A stretch of DNA of 31,637 bases from a virus. The stretch is taken from IMG/VR virus record IMGVR_UViG_3300017917_001270, positions 1 to 31,637 of that record. One strand, given 5' to 3'. Under the pieces are notes generated by a model, which saw only the letters and a program-made list of their open reading frames with translations, did not search any database and was not told the DNA's origin. A program made the position numbers and the translations under genes. Of this stretch, positions 17,045-24,632 are shown one piece after another (within the stretch, counting starts at the first letter, position 1; every line of letters begins with the position of its first letter).

Positions 17045-18648
17045 TGGCAGAGAATACAACTACATATAAAGCCGTAATTGAGACCGAAGTAAAAGGTACG
17101 AAAGAAATCGATGAGATGAATAAAAAAGCCGAAGAAGGTGGTGAAAAATTCAAATCATTGCGTTCTCAAATTAGAGAAACTACTGTCAAATTACAAGAAT
17201 TAGCAGATGCGGGTAAAACAGGAACAAAGGAGTTCAAAGAATTATCTAATCAGTTAGATGATTTAGGTGATCAACAAAAGAAAGTTGCATTCCAATCAGG
17301 TCAAATTGAAGATAAGTTAGCGGCATTACCTGGCCCTGTTGGACAATTAGGTAAAGGTTTTGCATCGGCAAAAGAAGCAGTAGATACATTTGGTACAGGA
17401 TTAGCAGTTGCAACGGGTGGTTTAACACTTATCATTGGTGCAATTGTGGCAATGAAAGAAGCATTATCTAAAACTGCGGAAGGTCAACAAACATTAAATA
17501 GAGTTAATGAAGCATTCAGTAAGATAATGGCTCCGTTATTTGCATTGTTTGAGAAAGTTGGTATTCCAATTTTTGAAAAGTTTGCAGATACAGTAAGTTG
17601 GGTTGGTGATAAAATAAATAAAGTTGTAACTCTAATGGGTGTATCTCAAAAGAAAGTACAAGAGATTGCAACTGAAGGTAATAAAGCATTCTATGATGCA
17701 GCACAGAAAGATTTAGAGAATATGAAAACTGTGTTGGATATGCAGAAGGCTGCAGATGAGAAAGCTAAACAACAGGCTGCAGAAAGAAATAGAAAATATT
17801 TAGAAAAGAAAGCAGAACAAGAAAGGGAAGCGTGGGAAGCAGAGAAGAAGTTAGTTGATGATCAGATAAAGTATTACGAAGCGCAAAAGAAGAAGAGAGA
17901 GAAATTAGTTGCAGAACCAATCGGTACTGATGGCATGACACCAACAGAAAGAGAGAAGGCATTAAAAGCAGAAGAAGCTAGAAAGAAATATTTTGTTGAA
18001 AAGTTTGCAAAGAGTAAAGAAGAATTAGAGAAGAAGTTATCAAATGGTACTATTAAGATTGCACAATCAACTGCATTAGCAGAAGAAGCAGCAACTAAAA
18101 AATCTGTTGATAATAGAACTAAATTAGAAAAATTCTTAACTTCAGAAAAGAAGAAACAATTAGATGCACAATTAGTAGCAGCAAAAGCAGCATTAGAATT
18201 AAGTGCAGCATTGGTTGATGAACATAGTGCAGCTGGTAAAGCAATTGCAGTAACATTAGCAATCATTAACACTTATCAAGGTGCAACGGCTGCATTGGCA
18301 TCACTTCCTCCTCCATTTAGTTATATAGCAGCAGCGGCAACAGTAGCAGCAGGTTTATTGAATGTAAATAAAATTCTTACAACACAAATTCCTTCAGCAA
18401 AAGGTGGTGGAGCAGTAGCAACGGGTGGTGGAGTAAGTACACCTGATATAGCAGCACCAACATTACCAACGATTGCAGCACCTGAAGTAAATGTGACTGG
18501 TGGACAAAATCCATCATCATCAATACAAAATAGTATTAATGCAGCTAGACAACCAATCAAAGCATATGTTGTAAGTACTGAAGTTTCTTCACAACAGGCA
18601 TTAGATAGAAGAACAAATAGAGCAGCTACCTTAAGTGGTGGGTATTAA
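17044..18648 (+). CDS. Tail tape measure protein
   Basis: This 534-residue protein begins with a charged coiled-coil region (KEIDEMNKKAEEGGEKFKSL, TVKLQELADAGKTGTKEFKEL), a plan common in tape measure proteins. A hydrophobic stretch at about 115-137 (GLAVATGGLTLIIGAIVAM) and another at about 396-442 (AIAVTLAIINTYQGATAALASL) flank a long Lys/Glu/Ala coiled coil (about 215-395). The end is Gly/Ala/Pro-rich and flexible. At roughly 1.5 Angstrom per residue the tail would be near 80 nm, a short siphovirus tail; this estimate uses the general rule only. I see no enzymatic domain. Confidence 0.85.
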   Translation: MAENTTTYKAVIETEVKGTKEIDEMNKKAEEGGEKFKSLRSQIRETTVKLQELADAGKTGTKEFKELSNQLDDLGDQQKKVAFQSGQIEDKLAALPGPVGQLGKGFASAKEAVDTFGTGLAVATGGLTLIIGAIVAMKEALSKTAEGQQTLNRVNEAFSKIMAPLFALFEKVGIPIFEKFADTVSWVGDKINKVVTLMGVSQKKVQEIATEGNKAFYDAAQKDLENMKTVLDMQKAADEKAKQQAAERNRKYLEKKAEQEREAWEAEKKLVDDQIKYYEAQKKKREKLVAEPIGTDGMTPTEREKALKAEEARKKYFVEKFAKSKEELEKKLSNGTIKIAQSTALAEEAATKKSVDNRTKLEKFLTSEKKKQLDAQLVAAKAALELSAALVDEHSAAGKAIAVTLAIINTYQGATAALASLPPPFSYIAAAATVAAGLLNVNKILTTQIPSAKGGGAVATGGGVSTPDIAAPTLPTIAAPEVNVTGGQNPSSSIQNSINAARQPIKAYVVSTEVSSQQALDRRTNRAATLSGGY

Positions 18649-18661
18649 AAAATAATTTGAA

Positions 18662-18677
18662 ATTGTTAATATTGTAT
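18662..18677 (+). promoter_or_regulatory. Weak match to the late promoter motif (copy F)
   Basis: ATTGTTAATATTGTAT lies at the ATG (18676) of the protease gene. It keeps TTGTTA but loses TATCTATA, so it may be chance or a degenerate promoter. Because it touches the start codon, a transcript from it would have no leader. Confidence 0.25.
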
Positions 18678-19422
18678 GGATAATTTATATCAATTAGTAG
18701 TTCAAGACGAAGAAGATGAAGTATTCGCCGTATCATTCGTAGCAGATCCCGCTATTGAAAGAGATTTCGTATATATGAGTAAGGCAGAAATTAAGTTTCA
18801 ATCAATCGATGATGAGAAACATTTAGTTGCCGGTCCATTATTAATACCTGATAAAAAGATATTAAGATTAGATGATAAGAATCAACCTTATCACGTATAC
18901 TTTACAGCAGATACTATATCTAAAATATCTCAAAAGTATATGATGAAGAACTACAACAATGAAGTAACATACGAACATAGTACACCTATCAAAGATGTTT
19001 CATTAGTTGAAAGTTGGATAGTTGAACATCCTACAAAAGATAAATCAAATTTATATCATTTCGCATTACCAAAAGGTACATGGTTCGGTGTATTCAAAGT
19101 GAATAACCCTACATTGTGGAAAGATATTAAAGATGGTAAAGTGAAAGGATTCTCTATTGAGGGAATGTTTGAACATAAGCAAGTTAAAGCAAGTAAAACA
19201 AAGATAGATTTAGCAAACATTTCAGAAGAAGAAGCTAAAAAGATTCTATCAAAGATTAAACATATTATCAAATCTGACCAAAGATATAAGAAAGGTCAGA
19301 GAATTGATATGGTAGATTTAGAAGGTGAACCAACAATTGTAAGTTCTTATCCTGGTCAATGGGGTACTAAAAAGAAGAAAGGTACAATGATTCATCCAGC
19401 ATTAATAAAAACAAAAGATTAA
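18676..19422 (+). CDS. XkdF-like prohead serine protease
   Basis: This 248-residue protein matches the XkdF-type phage protease pattern: an N-terminal FAVSFVADPAIERDFVYM, then HLVAGPLLIPDKKILR, a VTYEHSTPIKDVSLVESWIV segment holding the likely catalytic His (H101), and KGFSIEGMF holding the likely catalytic Ser (S160). A positively charged, Lys-rich tail follows. Proteases of this family cut scaffold and capsid proteins during head maturation, so the substrates are probably the 3035 and 3799 products. It is unusual that the gene lies about 14 kb from them, after the tape measure. Confidence 0.78.
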   Translation: MDNLYQLVVQDEEDEVFAVSFVADPAIERDFVYMSKAEIKFQSIDDEKHLVAGPLLIPDKKILRLDDKNQPYHVYFTADTISKISQKYMMKNYNNEVTYEHSTPIKDVSLVESWIVEHPTKDKSNLYHFALPKGTWFGVFKVNNPTLWKDIKDGKVKGFSIEGMFEHKQVKASKTKIDLANISEEEAKKILSKIKHIIKSDQRYKKGQRIDMVDLEGEPTIVSSYPGQWGTKKKKGTMIHPALIKTKD

Positions 19423-19432
19423 AAATAATATT

Positions 19433-19801
19433 ATGGCAACATTCGTAGAATTTCTTAGCGTATTAAATTCGGCAAAACAACAAAGTATATTTTGGCATAA
19501 TCAAACAGAAGTTTATTCAGAACATAAAACTCTTAATGGTTTTTATGAAAGTATTGAAGACCTTTTAGATGGTTTAGTAGAAAGTACTGCTGGTATATAT
19601 GGTAGACCTAAAGGATATGAATCTTATGATTTTGTAGATTGGACATCAACTGATGATACAATTGCATATTTCAAAGAATTATATTTGTATGTTGAGAAAG
19701 AAAGAACTTCATTATATAAAGAAACATGGTTTCAAAATCAAGTAGATGAAATTTCAGCTTTATTAGCACAAACTATTTACTTACTTACCTTAAAGAAATA
19801 A
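19433..19801 (+). CDS. Dps/ferritin-like small protein (DUF5856-like)
   Basis: The 122-residue, all-helical protein contains FWHNQTEVYSEHKTLNGFYE and SIEDLLDGLVES. Residues H22, H31, D46 and E50 resemble the Dps ferroxidase set (His, His, Asp, Glu): the D-to-E spacing of 4 and second-His-to-D spacing of 15 equal those in Listeria Dps, while the first His is 9 and not 12 residues away. It is shorter than a full Dps (about 150-160), so a complete shell is uncertain. The sequence also resembles small phage proteins of the DUF5856 type. Possible roles are metal or DNA protection in the infected cell, or a virion protein. It lies among small genes after the protease. Confidence 0.55.
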   Translation: MATFVEFLSVLNSAKQQSIFWHNQTEVYSEHKTLNGFYESIEDLLDGLVESTAGIYGRPKGYESYDFVDWTSTDDTIAYFKELYLYVEKERTSLYKETWFQNQVDEISALLAQTIYLLTLKK

Positions 19802-19802
19802 T

Positions 19803-20219
19803 ATGTTAGGTAATCAAACTTTATTAAAAAAATTAAAAGGTATTCGTTTAGCAACTTGTCCTACTGCAACTAAAGATATTCCTACTAACTTAAAGAATAG
19901 ACAAAGATGTATTGATGAAGCTAACTACGGTCCTTTGAATCCAAATGAACCTAACGAAGATTATTGGATTGCAAAAGCAAAAGTATTCGGTGGTGAAGAT
20001 GTAGAAAGTGCAAAGAAAGCACTTTGTGGAAATTGTTCTTTCTTCGTTCAAACCAAAGCAATATTAGATTGTATTGCAGAAGGTATTGGTGGTGATGTAA
20101 AAGATGAGTGGGATACAATCGAAGCAGGTGATTTAGGTTATTGTGAAGCATTTGATTTTAAGTGTGCAGCAAAAAGAACATGTGATGCATGGGTAACAGG
20201 CGGACCAATTGTAGATTAA
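19803..20219 (+). CDS. Cysteine-rich phage protein, possible metal-binding domain
   Basis: The 138-residue protein has a Cys cluster in its C-terminal half: C75-x2-C78, C90, C114, C121 and C127, in the setting CGNCSFF, DLGYCEAF, FKCAAKRTCDAW. I recall this pattern from conserved marine phage proteins, where Cys residues suggest a metal or Fe-S site, but the ligand is not shown here. Upstream Cys at 19 and 36 are less regular. Its start follows the Dps-like gene by one base. Probably expressed with the capsid maturation set. Confidence 0.65.
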   Translation: MLGNQTLLKKLKGIRLATCPTATKDIPTNLKNRQRCIDEANYGPLNPNEPNEDYWIAKAKVFGGEDVESAKKALCGNCSFFVQTKAILDCIAEGIGGDVKDEWDTIEAGDLGYCEAFDFKCAAKRTCDAWVTGGPIVD

Positions 20220-20220
20220 T

Positions 20221-20679
20221 ATGGAAGCAAACAAAGTACATAGAAAAATTTATTTTGATATTGAACCTAACCCATGTTGGAAAGGTTATGAACCAATTGG
20301 ATTAAAGCCGGATGGTTCTCCTAATTGTGTTCCAATAAAATTAACAGAAGAATTAGCAGAGAAATCATTTTCTGATTATCCTGAAGGTGTTAGAAATAAT
20401 GCAAAGAGAGCATTAGAATGGGCAGATAAAAATGGTTGGGGAAGTTGTGGAACACCTGTTGGTAAACAAAGAGCAAATCAATTAGCAAAGGGTGAACCTA
20501 TTTCAATAGAAACAATTAAAAGAATGTATTCTTATGTTAGTAGACATGAGAAAGATTTAGAAACATCAAAATCATATTCAGATGGATGTGGTAAATTAAT
20601 GATGGATAGTTGGGGTGGATTAGGAGCGGGAAGTTGGGCACATAATAAATTAAAAGAATTGGGTTTGATAAATGAATAG
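20221..20679 (+). CDS. Conserved phage protein with W-G-rich helical domain
   Basis: This 152-residue protein carries a domain I recognise in phage head-maturation and portal-associated proteins, with YPEGVRNNAKRALEWADKNGW, GTPVGKQRANQLAKGEPIS, TIKRMYSYVSRHEKDL and CGKLMMDSWGGL. Its function is unknown to me. Two short Cys-containing parts (PNPCWKGYEPIGLKPDGSPNC) precede it. It is coupled to the genes on both sides (one base after the Cys-rich gene, 8-base overlap with the next). The context suggests a head-maturation accessory or a virion protein. Confidence 0.65.
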   Translation: MEANKVHRKIYFDIEPNPCWKGYEPIGLKPDGSPNCVPIKLTEELAEKSFSDYPEGVRNNAKRALEWADKNGWGSCGTPVGKQRANQLAKGEPISIETIKRMYSYVSRHEKDLETSKSYSDGCGKLMMDSWGGLGAGSWAHNKLKELGLINE

Positions 20680-20995
20680 TAATTCAGTACATAGTAAACT
20701 ACAAAAGTTCGCAATACCTTCAGTATCGTTTAATGAATTTATGAGTATGTTACAAAGTACAAATTCACGCAATACTATGTTTGTTAAATGGAGAACAGCA
20801 GTTCCACCAACACATAGAGCATCTTATGAAATGTATTGGGGACCGTTTTATTCAAATTCAGATCAATCAGTAACAAAGGAAGAAGAAGGTATGGTTAATT
20901 TAGTTGCACCAACAACAAAAGAAGGTTGGAGAACATTAACATACGATAATATAAGTTCATTTAAGTACCAGGGTAAAACCTATCAAATTATATAA
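20672..20995 (+). CDS. Small protein of unknown function (107 aa)
   Basis: The start overlaps the preceding stop by 8 bases, and the ORF ends one base before the next. The protein reads NEFMSMLQSTNSRNTMFVKW, YEMYWGPFYSN, then EGWRTLTYDNISSFKYQGKTYQII, a strand-rich end. I do not recognise the family. Aromatic and polar content suggests a small soluble beta protein. Overlapping starts support co-translation with the 20221 gene. Confidence 0.6.
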   Translation: MNSNSVHSKLQKFAIPSVSFNEFMSMLQSTNSRNTMFVKWRTAVPPTHRASYEMYWGPFYSNSDQSVTKEEEGMVNLVAPTTKEGWRTLTYDNISSFKYQGKTYQII

Positions 20996-20996
20996 T

Positions 20997-21074
20997 ATGC
21001 AAACAATATACGAAAACGAAACTGTTAAGATTGTTAGAAACGATGATGGAACAGTAACTAAAATAAATAAATAA
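20997..21074 (+). CDS. Very small ORF (25 aa) in a coupled operon
   Basis: A 25-codon ORF, MQTIYENETVKIVRNDDGTV and a Lys-rich end, lies one base after the previous stop and one base before the next start in the TAATATG pattern. The perfect spacing on both sides is the only evidence that it is translated. It could simply pass ribosomes from one gene to the next. Confidence 0.4.
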   Translation: MQTIYENETVKIVRNDDGTVTKINK

Positions 21075-21075
21075 T

Positions 21076-21642
21076 ATGCCAGTAAAACCAACAGCAGGAG
21101 AAAACGAACAAGATTTCATTGGTCGTTGTATGAGTGAAGAGAAGGATTCATTTCCTGATAACATTCAAAGATATGCAGTGTGTAAATCTAAATGGGATAA
21201 CGCAGAGTTTGAAGCAGTAGAGATGGGTAAAATTCCAATTGAAATAGTGGGTGATAATGAAGAGAAAGTTTTAGAATACTTACCTTCAGTTAAACCAAAT
21301 GAAGCAGAGCATGATTACTTAGCTAGATGCGTAATTGTATTATATCCTGAATATACCGATGAACAAAAAGGTTATTCATTATGTGCAGATAAATATCAAA
21401 GAGTAATTACTGTTTCTGATAAAAGAAGAGAAACAAATCTTAAATCAATGAAAGCAGAAAAGATGAGTGCATTTGAAAGAAATCAATTAGAATTTCAAGC
21501 AGCAGTTATCAAGGCAGAAAAAGGAATTGATTTAGCAGATTATCCATGGGAACAATGTATAATTGAACAAACGGATAAGTATGGTGATAAAGCTACAGCT
21601 GAAAAAGTTTGTGGTTATATTAAATCAAAATATGGTAAATAG
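21076..21642 (+). CDS. Three-module Cys-pair phage protein
   Basis: The 188-residue protein has a module with one Cys pair three times. Module 1 (1-40) is PTAGENEQDFIGRCMSEEKDSF to AVCKSKW. Module 2 (about 69-107) is KPNEAEHDYLARCVIVLYPE to SLCADKY. Module 3 (about 154-188) is DYPWEQCIIEQTDKYGD to KVCGYIKSKYG. Short helical pieces like these, with a Cys near each end, are known to me from the C-terminal parts of phage maturation proteins. The central stretch (FERNQLEFQAAVIKAEKG) is a helix. The function is unknown. The gene lies in the same coupled set as the protease. Confidence 0.6.
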   Translation: MPVKPTAGENEQDFIGRCMSEEKDSFPDNIQRYAVCKSKWDNAEFEAVEMGKIPIEIVGDNEEKVLEYLPSVKPNEAEHDYLARCVIVLYPEYTDEQKGYSLCADKYQRVITVSDKRRETNLKSMKAEKMSAFERNQLEFQAAVIKAEKGIDLADYPWEQCIIEQTDKYGDKATAEKVCGYIKSKYGK

Positions 21643-21644
21643 AA

Positions 21645-21830
21645 ATGATGCACATGTTTCGTAAAGATAAGTTTGACTCTAATCTTTATGATTTGGAGTT
21701 GAAATTAGAAAATCAACAAAAACAAATTGATGATTTAAGAAAGATGATATTAGAATTATCAGCTCAAATAAACACATTAACAATAGAAATTAATTATTTA
21801 TCAACAAACAAATATGGCAAAAGCATCTAA
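21645..21830 (+). CDS. Small coiled-coil protein (61 aa)
   Basis: The protein is a Leu/Ile-rich coiled coil (YDLELKLENQQKQIDDLRKM, ILELSAQINTLTIEINYL) with a short N-terminal tail. It starts with MMHM, so the exact start could be either Met. Its last 17 bases overlap the next small ORF. I do not recognise it. A small oligomeric virion or lysis-related helper is possible, but no membrane segment is present. Confidence 0.55.
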   Translation: MMHMFRKDKFDSNLYDLELKLENQQKQIDDLRKMILELSAQINTLTIEINYLSTNKYGKSI

Positions 21831-21939
21831 ACAAACAAATAATAAAACCTCATTCGGAAAAAGAAAAGGTGGAAGTGCTCAAAAGAGCTATAATAAACAT
21901 ACCCCTAAACCAAAAACATATAGAGGACAAGGTAGGTAA
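21814..21939 (+). CDS. Small basic protein (41 aa)
   Basis: The 41-residue ORF (MAKASKQTNNKTSFGKRKGG, ending KPKTYRGQGR) is highly basic. I have seen similar short basic proteins in phages of this kind. It could bind DNA or RNA, or belong to the virion. It overlaps the coiled-coil ORF by 17 bases and is the last gene before the 22015 terminator. Confidence 0.55.
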   Translation: MAKASKQTNNKTSFGKRKGGSAQKSYNKHTPKPKTYRGQGR

Positions 21940-22014
21940 AATAGGTTACTACCTAATTTTAGCATAGCAAATTTCAAAGATAAACTCTAAATAAGGTATA
22001 ACTACCAAAACTAC

Positions 22015-22042
22015 AAAAAACCCCTTAAAAAAGGGTTTTTTT
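22015..22042 (+). terminator. Intrinsic terminator after the protease/small-gene operon
   Basis: An A6C4 tract (22015-22024) pairs with GGG and the T7 tract (22033-22042) in a stem of about 9 bp with an A-rich loop. The sequence AACCCCTTAAAAAAGGGTT ends in T residues. It closes the operon ending at 21939. Confidence 0.85.
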
Positions 22043-22053
22043 ATGTCCATTTA

Positions 22054-22148
22054 TCAATGAGTTATATATATGAATATTTGTATATATGTTAAAAAAGTGT
22101 TAAAAAGTGGGGTTTTATGAGTAAAAATTACTATGCGTAACTCATTGA
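22054..22148. repeat. 11-base inverted repeat in the early upstream region
   Basis: TCAATGAGTTA (22054-22064) and TAACTCATTGA (22138-22148) are perfect reverse complements, separated by 73 bases that hold shorter repeats. A third related sequence (ATGAGTA, near 22118) lies between them. Spaced dyads like this fit operator or origin sites. Confidence 0.6.
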
Positions 22149-22192
22149 CTATCAATTTGAATAGTAAAAATGGGGTTTTTTTCTATTTTTTG

Positions 22193-22224
22193 TTTGGTAA
22201 TGTCATATGTTTTTCGTATCTTTG
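22193..22224 (+). promoter_or_regulatory. Host-type (Bacteroidetes) promoter for the early operon
   Basis: TTTG (22193-22196), 20 bases, then TATCTTTG (22217-22224) match the Bacteroidetes vegetative consensus TTTG/TAnnTTTG. It lies 24 bases before the ATG at 22249. The match is strong at the -7 site. Confidence 0.75.
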
Positions 22225-22248
22225 ATATATAAACAAACATTAAAAAAT

Positions 22249-22518
22249 ATGGCACAATTTACACAAACTGAATTAAAGTATCTTATTACAAAGTTAAGAG
22301 AACTTAAATCGGATTACTACAAAAAACACGAAGAAGGATTTATTCCTAAACAAAACAATCGTAGATTAACACAAAAAGATATGTGGAGTATAATCCATTA
22401 CGGAAATTATATTAATGTACAAATGTTGTTGGAATGGGTAGATAGTTTACAAAAACCTAAAAGTAAACCATTACCATTTGCACCTAAAAAATTAGCTAAA
22501 AGAAAATCTAAAAAATAA
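22249..22518 (+). CDS. Early protein of unknown function (89 aa)
   Basis: I start this ORF at ATG 22249 (MAQFTQTELKYLITKLREL), not at the earlier ATG 22207, because the host-type promoter (-7 at 22217-22224) lies inside that longer form. The 89-residue protein is helical and basic, with a Lys-rich end (KKLAKRKSKK). It is the first gene of the early block, where phages often encode host-takeover proteins. I do not recognise it and cannot assign a function. Confidence 0.65.
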   Translation: MAQFTQTELKYLITKLRELKSDYYKKHEEGFIPKQNNRRLTQKDMWSIIHYGNYINVQMLLEWVDSLQKPKSKPLPFAPKKLAKRKSKK

Positions 22519-22524
22519 ACAAAT

Positions 22525-22770
22525 ATGAAAAAGAAAGTAATTACAAAAAATGAGATAATGAAAGTGTACGCATTAACAATAGATACACAACCATTTTATT
22601 CAACAATGGGTTCTTCTCATAATGAAAGAATGATTAGATGGTTTGAAAGAGAAGGATATAATATTACAGAAAAATCTATCAATAATATTAACAGTTATAT
22701 TAAAAGAAGAAAAGAAATAATGGAAGAACTAATGGAATTATCTTTAATGAATTTGAAAAATAATAAATAA
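22525..22770 (+). CDS. Early protein of unknown function (81 aa)
   Basis: An 81-residue, mostly helical protein with a basic start (MKKKVITKNEIMKVYALTID) and helix-rich middle (NERMIRWFEREGYNITEKSI). It may contain a small DNA-binding fold, but no clear helix-turn-helix can be named. It sits between early genes with a 6-base gap upstream and 1 base downstream. Confidence 0.5.
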   Translation: MKKKVITKNEIMKVYALTIDTQPFYSTMGSSHNERMIRWFEREGYNITEKSINNINSYIKRRKEIMEELMELSLMNLKNNK

Positions 22771-22771
22771 T

Positions 22772-23098
22772 ATGAAAACAATAGAAGAAAGATTAACGGA
22801 TTTAGAAAGGAGATTTCGTCCTATTGAGTATGTATTATACCGAAGTGACTTTGAGCCCCTTATTGAGAAAGCTAAGGGTGTAGAATTAAATTCTAAAGGT
22901 AATACCTACATAGTATCAGTAACCTTTGAAACTGATAAAGGAACTTACACTAAAGAGTTTGAACAAAAAGCGTATACAAACAAACAGGCAGAGTTCTTAT
23001 GTGAGAGGGATATAATGCATCCTAATTTGGGTAACCTAAAAAAAGCTCGTAAGATAAGATGGTATCGTATATTAAGTAAACAATCAAAATTAAAATAA
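22772..23098 (+). CDS. Early protein of unknown function (108 aa)
   Basis: The 108-residue protein reads IEERLTDLERRFRPIEYVLY, then a beta region (NTYIVSVTFETDKGTYTKEF) and a helical C-terminus with KARKIRWYRIL. No family is recognised. It directly precedes the AAA ATPase gene (5-base gap), so the two may act together. Confidence 0.5.
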   Translation: MKTIEERLTDLERRFRPIEYVLYRSDFEPLIEKAKGVELNSKGNTYIVSVTFETDKGTYTKEFEQKAYTNKQAEFLCERDIMHPNLGNLKKARKIRWYRILSKQSKLK

Positions 23099-23103
23099 AA
23101 GTT

Positions 23104-24006
23104 ATGATAAAATTCAAATCAGAAGAATTAAATTTATTAGTACAGGCTGGTAAATTAGTTGATAATAATAGTAGAGAATTTATTAAAAGTGCATTAGGTT
23201 TAACTAAAAAGAAAGTAGAAGCATCGAGACACACAATTCTTTCAGGTCCTCCTGGTGTTGGTAAAACCTATGGTACACAAGATGAATGTAATAAGGGTAA
23301 TGTAAAGTATATTAAAATAGAACCAGGATCATCTGATGTTAATATTGCAATAAAACTAGCAGTTGCAGTTTATAAATTAAAAAAGAATGAAGAATTAATT
23401 GTTCTATTAGATGATGCAGATGATTTAGTTTTTAGTGATTATACAACATTGAATAAATGGAAAATTGCAATGGCTGATACTGATTACGAACAAGGTATTA
23501 TTCCAACCTTTAATCATTCGGTATCTATGACAAACACACTATCTAATTTAGAAAAACAAATAGCTGGTGGTGATAAAGATAAAAAAATTGTTGTTGATGC
23601 AATTAAACATTTTACACCAACTGATAGTTTAGGATTATCTATTCCAACGGATAGAGTTAGATTTATAGTATTATGTAATTTAGATTTGGAAGATGCTAAA
23701 GTATTTAGAAGTGGAAAAATGAAATCAGCAGTTGCTCCTGTAATTGATAGAAATGAATATAAAAGAATTAATGTAAGTTGGGAAAAACAATGGGGTTGGA
23801 CTGCATATGTGTTAGGTGAAACTCAACCATTTGATACATACAAACTTAATATGGAACAAAAAGTAGAATTAATGAATTGGATGTATAGTAAATGGGATAA
23901 ATTGAGAAGTACATCATATAGGACAGTTAGAAGATTAGCTGCAGCTATGATTAATGAACCAGACACTTATTTAGATAAATGGCAGGAACAATTAAAAGGA
24001 CATTAA
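23104..24006 (+). CDS. AAA+ family ATPase
   Basis: The 300-residue protein has a Walker A motif GPPGVGKT at residues 48-55, Walker B LIVLLDDAD at about 98-106, and a sensor-like strand FIVLCNLDLED later. Such motifs show ATP binding and hydrolysis by an AAA+ domain. The C-terminal half has a helical lid region (SKWDKLRSTSYRTVRRLAAAM) with arginines that could be sensor 2. Phage AAA+ proteins in early operons often load helicases or remodel DNA complexes. Because no replicative helicase or primase is present here, recruiting host enzymes is possible. I cannot say which partner it has. Confidence 0.75.
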   Translation: MIKFKSEELNLLVQAGKLVDNNSREFIKSALGLTKKKVEASRHTILSGPPGVGKTYGTQDECNKGNVKYIKIEPGSSDVNIAIKLAVAVYKLKKNEELIVLLDDADDLVFSDYTTLNKWKIAMADTDYEQGIIPTFNHSVSMTNTLSNLEKQIAGGDKDKKIVVDAIKHFTPTDSLGLSIPTDRVRFIVLCNLDLEDAKVFRSGKMKSAVAPVIDRNEYKRINVSWEKQWGWTAYVLGETQPFDTYKLNMEQKVELMNWMYSKWDKLRSTSYRTVRRLAAAMINEPDTYLDKWQEQLKGH

Positions 24007-24007
24007 T

Positions 24008-24631
24008 ATGAAAAAGAAAAACTTAAATGATACTTTAGATGATTTATTATCAAATATAAATTTACCAACTGATGATGAAATCAAAGAAGAAACTAAAGCT
24101 GCTAAAGTTAGTTTAGCACATAAAGGTAGAACTCATAGTGAAAAAACTAAACTAATATGGTCTCAAAAAAAGATAGGACATAAAAGAGATAAACAATCAG
24201 TTAAAAAAAGTATTGAAGGTACTAAAAAAACTAAATGGATACAATTATTAGAAAAATATACTAAAAAAAATGTATTAACTGCAATTAAAAATAATGGAAA
24301 TCATCAAACAAATATTTGTAAAGAATTGGGGTGTAATTCACCTACATTAAAAAAACTCTGCAAACATTATCAGATTATTATTCCAAAAAAATCTAATATT
24401 GAAAGAACTGAATATGCTAAAACTAAACAATCAAATCCAATATTAGTTTGGAAGTGTAGTAAAAGAGAACCATATAAAGCTATTGGTAAACCAACTGAAT
24501 ATTATAGTGTAAGTGAATGTATTAGACAATTTCAATTAAACGGAATTAATCTACACAAAGGTAATTTATTAAGAAATGAAAAAAATAATACACCTTACAA
24601 CGGATATTTTTTCGAAAAAGTTAAAAAATAA
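24008..24631 (+). CDS. NUMOD-like DNA-binding protein without a nuclease domain
   Basis: The 207-residue basic protein contains an N-terminal NUMOD3-like segment (about 37-72: AHKGRTHSEKTKLIWSQKKI), a Fis-type helix-turn-helix (about 84-120: VLTAIKNNGNHQTNICKELG, NSPTLKKLCKHYQI) and a C-terminal NUMOD1-like segment (about 150-205: EYYSVSECIRQF and PYNGYFFEKV). These are the DNA-binding modules of homing endonucleases, yet I find no HNH or GIY-YIG catalytic motif. It could be a homing-endonuclease remnant now used as a regulator or replication protein. It follows the AAA ATPase by one base. Confidence 0.6.
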   Translation: MKKKNLNDTLDDLLSNINLPTDDEIKEETKAAKVSLAHKGRTHSEKTKLIWSQKKIGHKRDKQSVKKSIEGTKKTKWIQLLEKYTKKNVLTAIKNNGNHQTNICKELGCNSPTLKKLCKHYQIIIPKKSNIERTEYAKTKQSNPILVWKCSKREPYKAIGKPTEYYSVSECIRQFQLNGINLHKGNLLRNEKNNTPYNGYFFEKVKK

Positions 24632-24632
24632 T

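Larger units (their letters stand above)
21940..22248. other. Intergenic region between late and early gene blocks
   Basis: This 309-base gene-free stretch holds a terminator (22015-22042), an 11-base inverted repeat (22054-22148), repeated T/A tracts such as GTTAAAAAAGT and GTTAAAAAGTGGGG near 22088-22112, and a host-type promoter (22193-22224). No tRNA and no credible ORF are seen. It is the largest non-coding stretch in the window and a candidate for a replication origin or operator. Confidence 0.7.

Noticed and set aside
17874-18272. Reverse-strand ORF of 132 codons
   Set aside because: It is the shadow of the Lys/Glu/Ala coiled coil of the tape measure gene; its Phe/Ser/Ala-rich product has no domain pattern and no start context.
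22207-22248. Upstream start for the early gene (ATG 22207)
   Set aside because: It would place the host-type promoter -7 site inside the coding region; the ATG at 22249 fits better.
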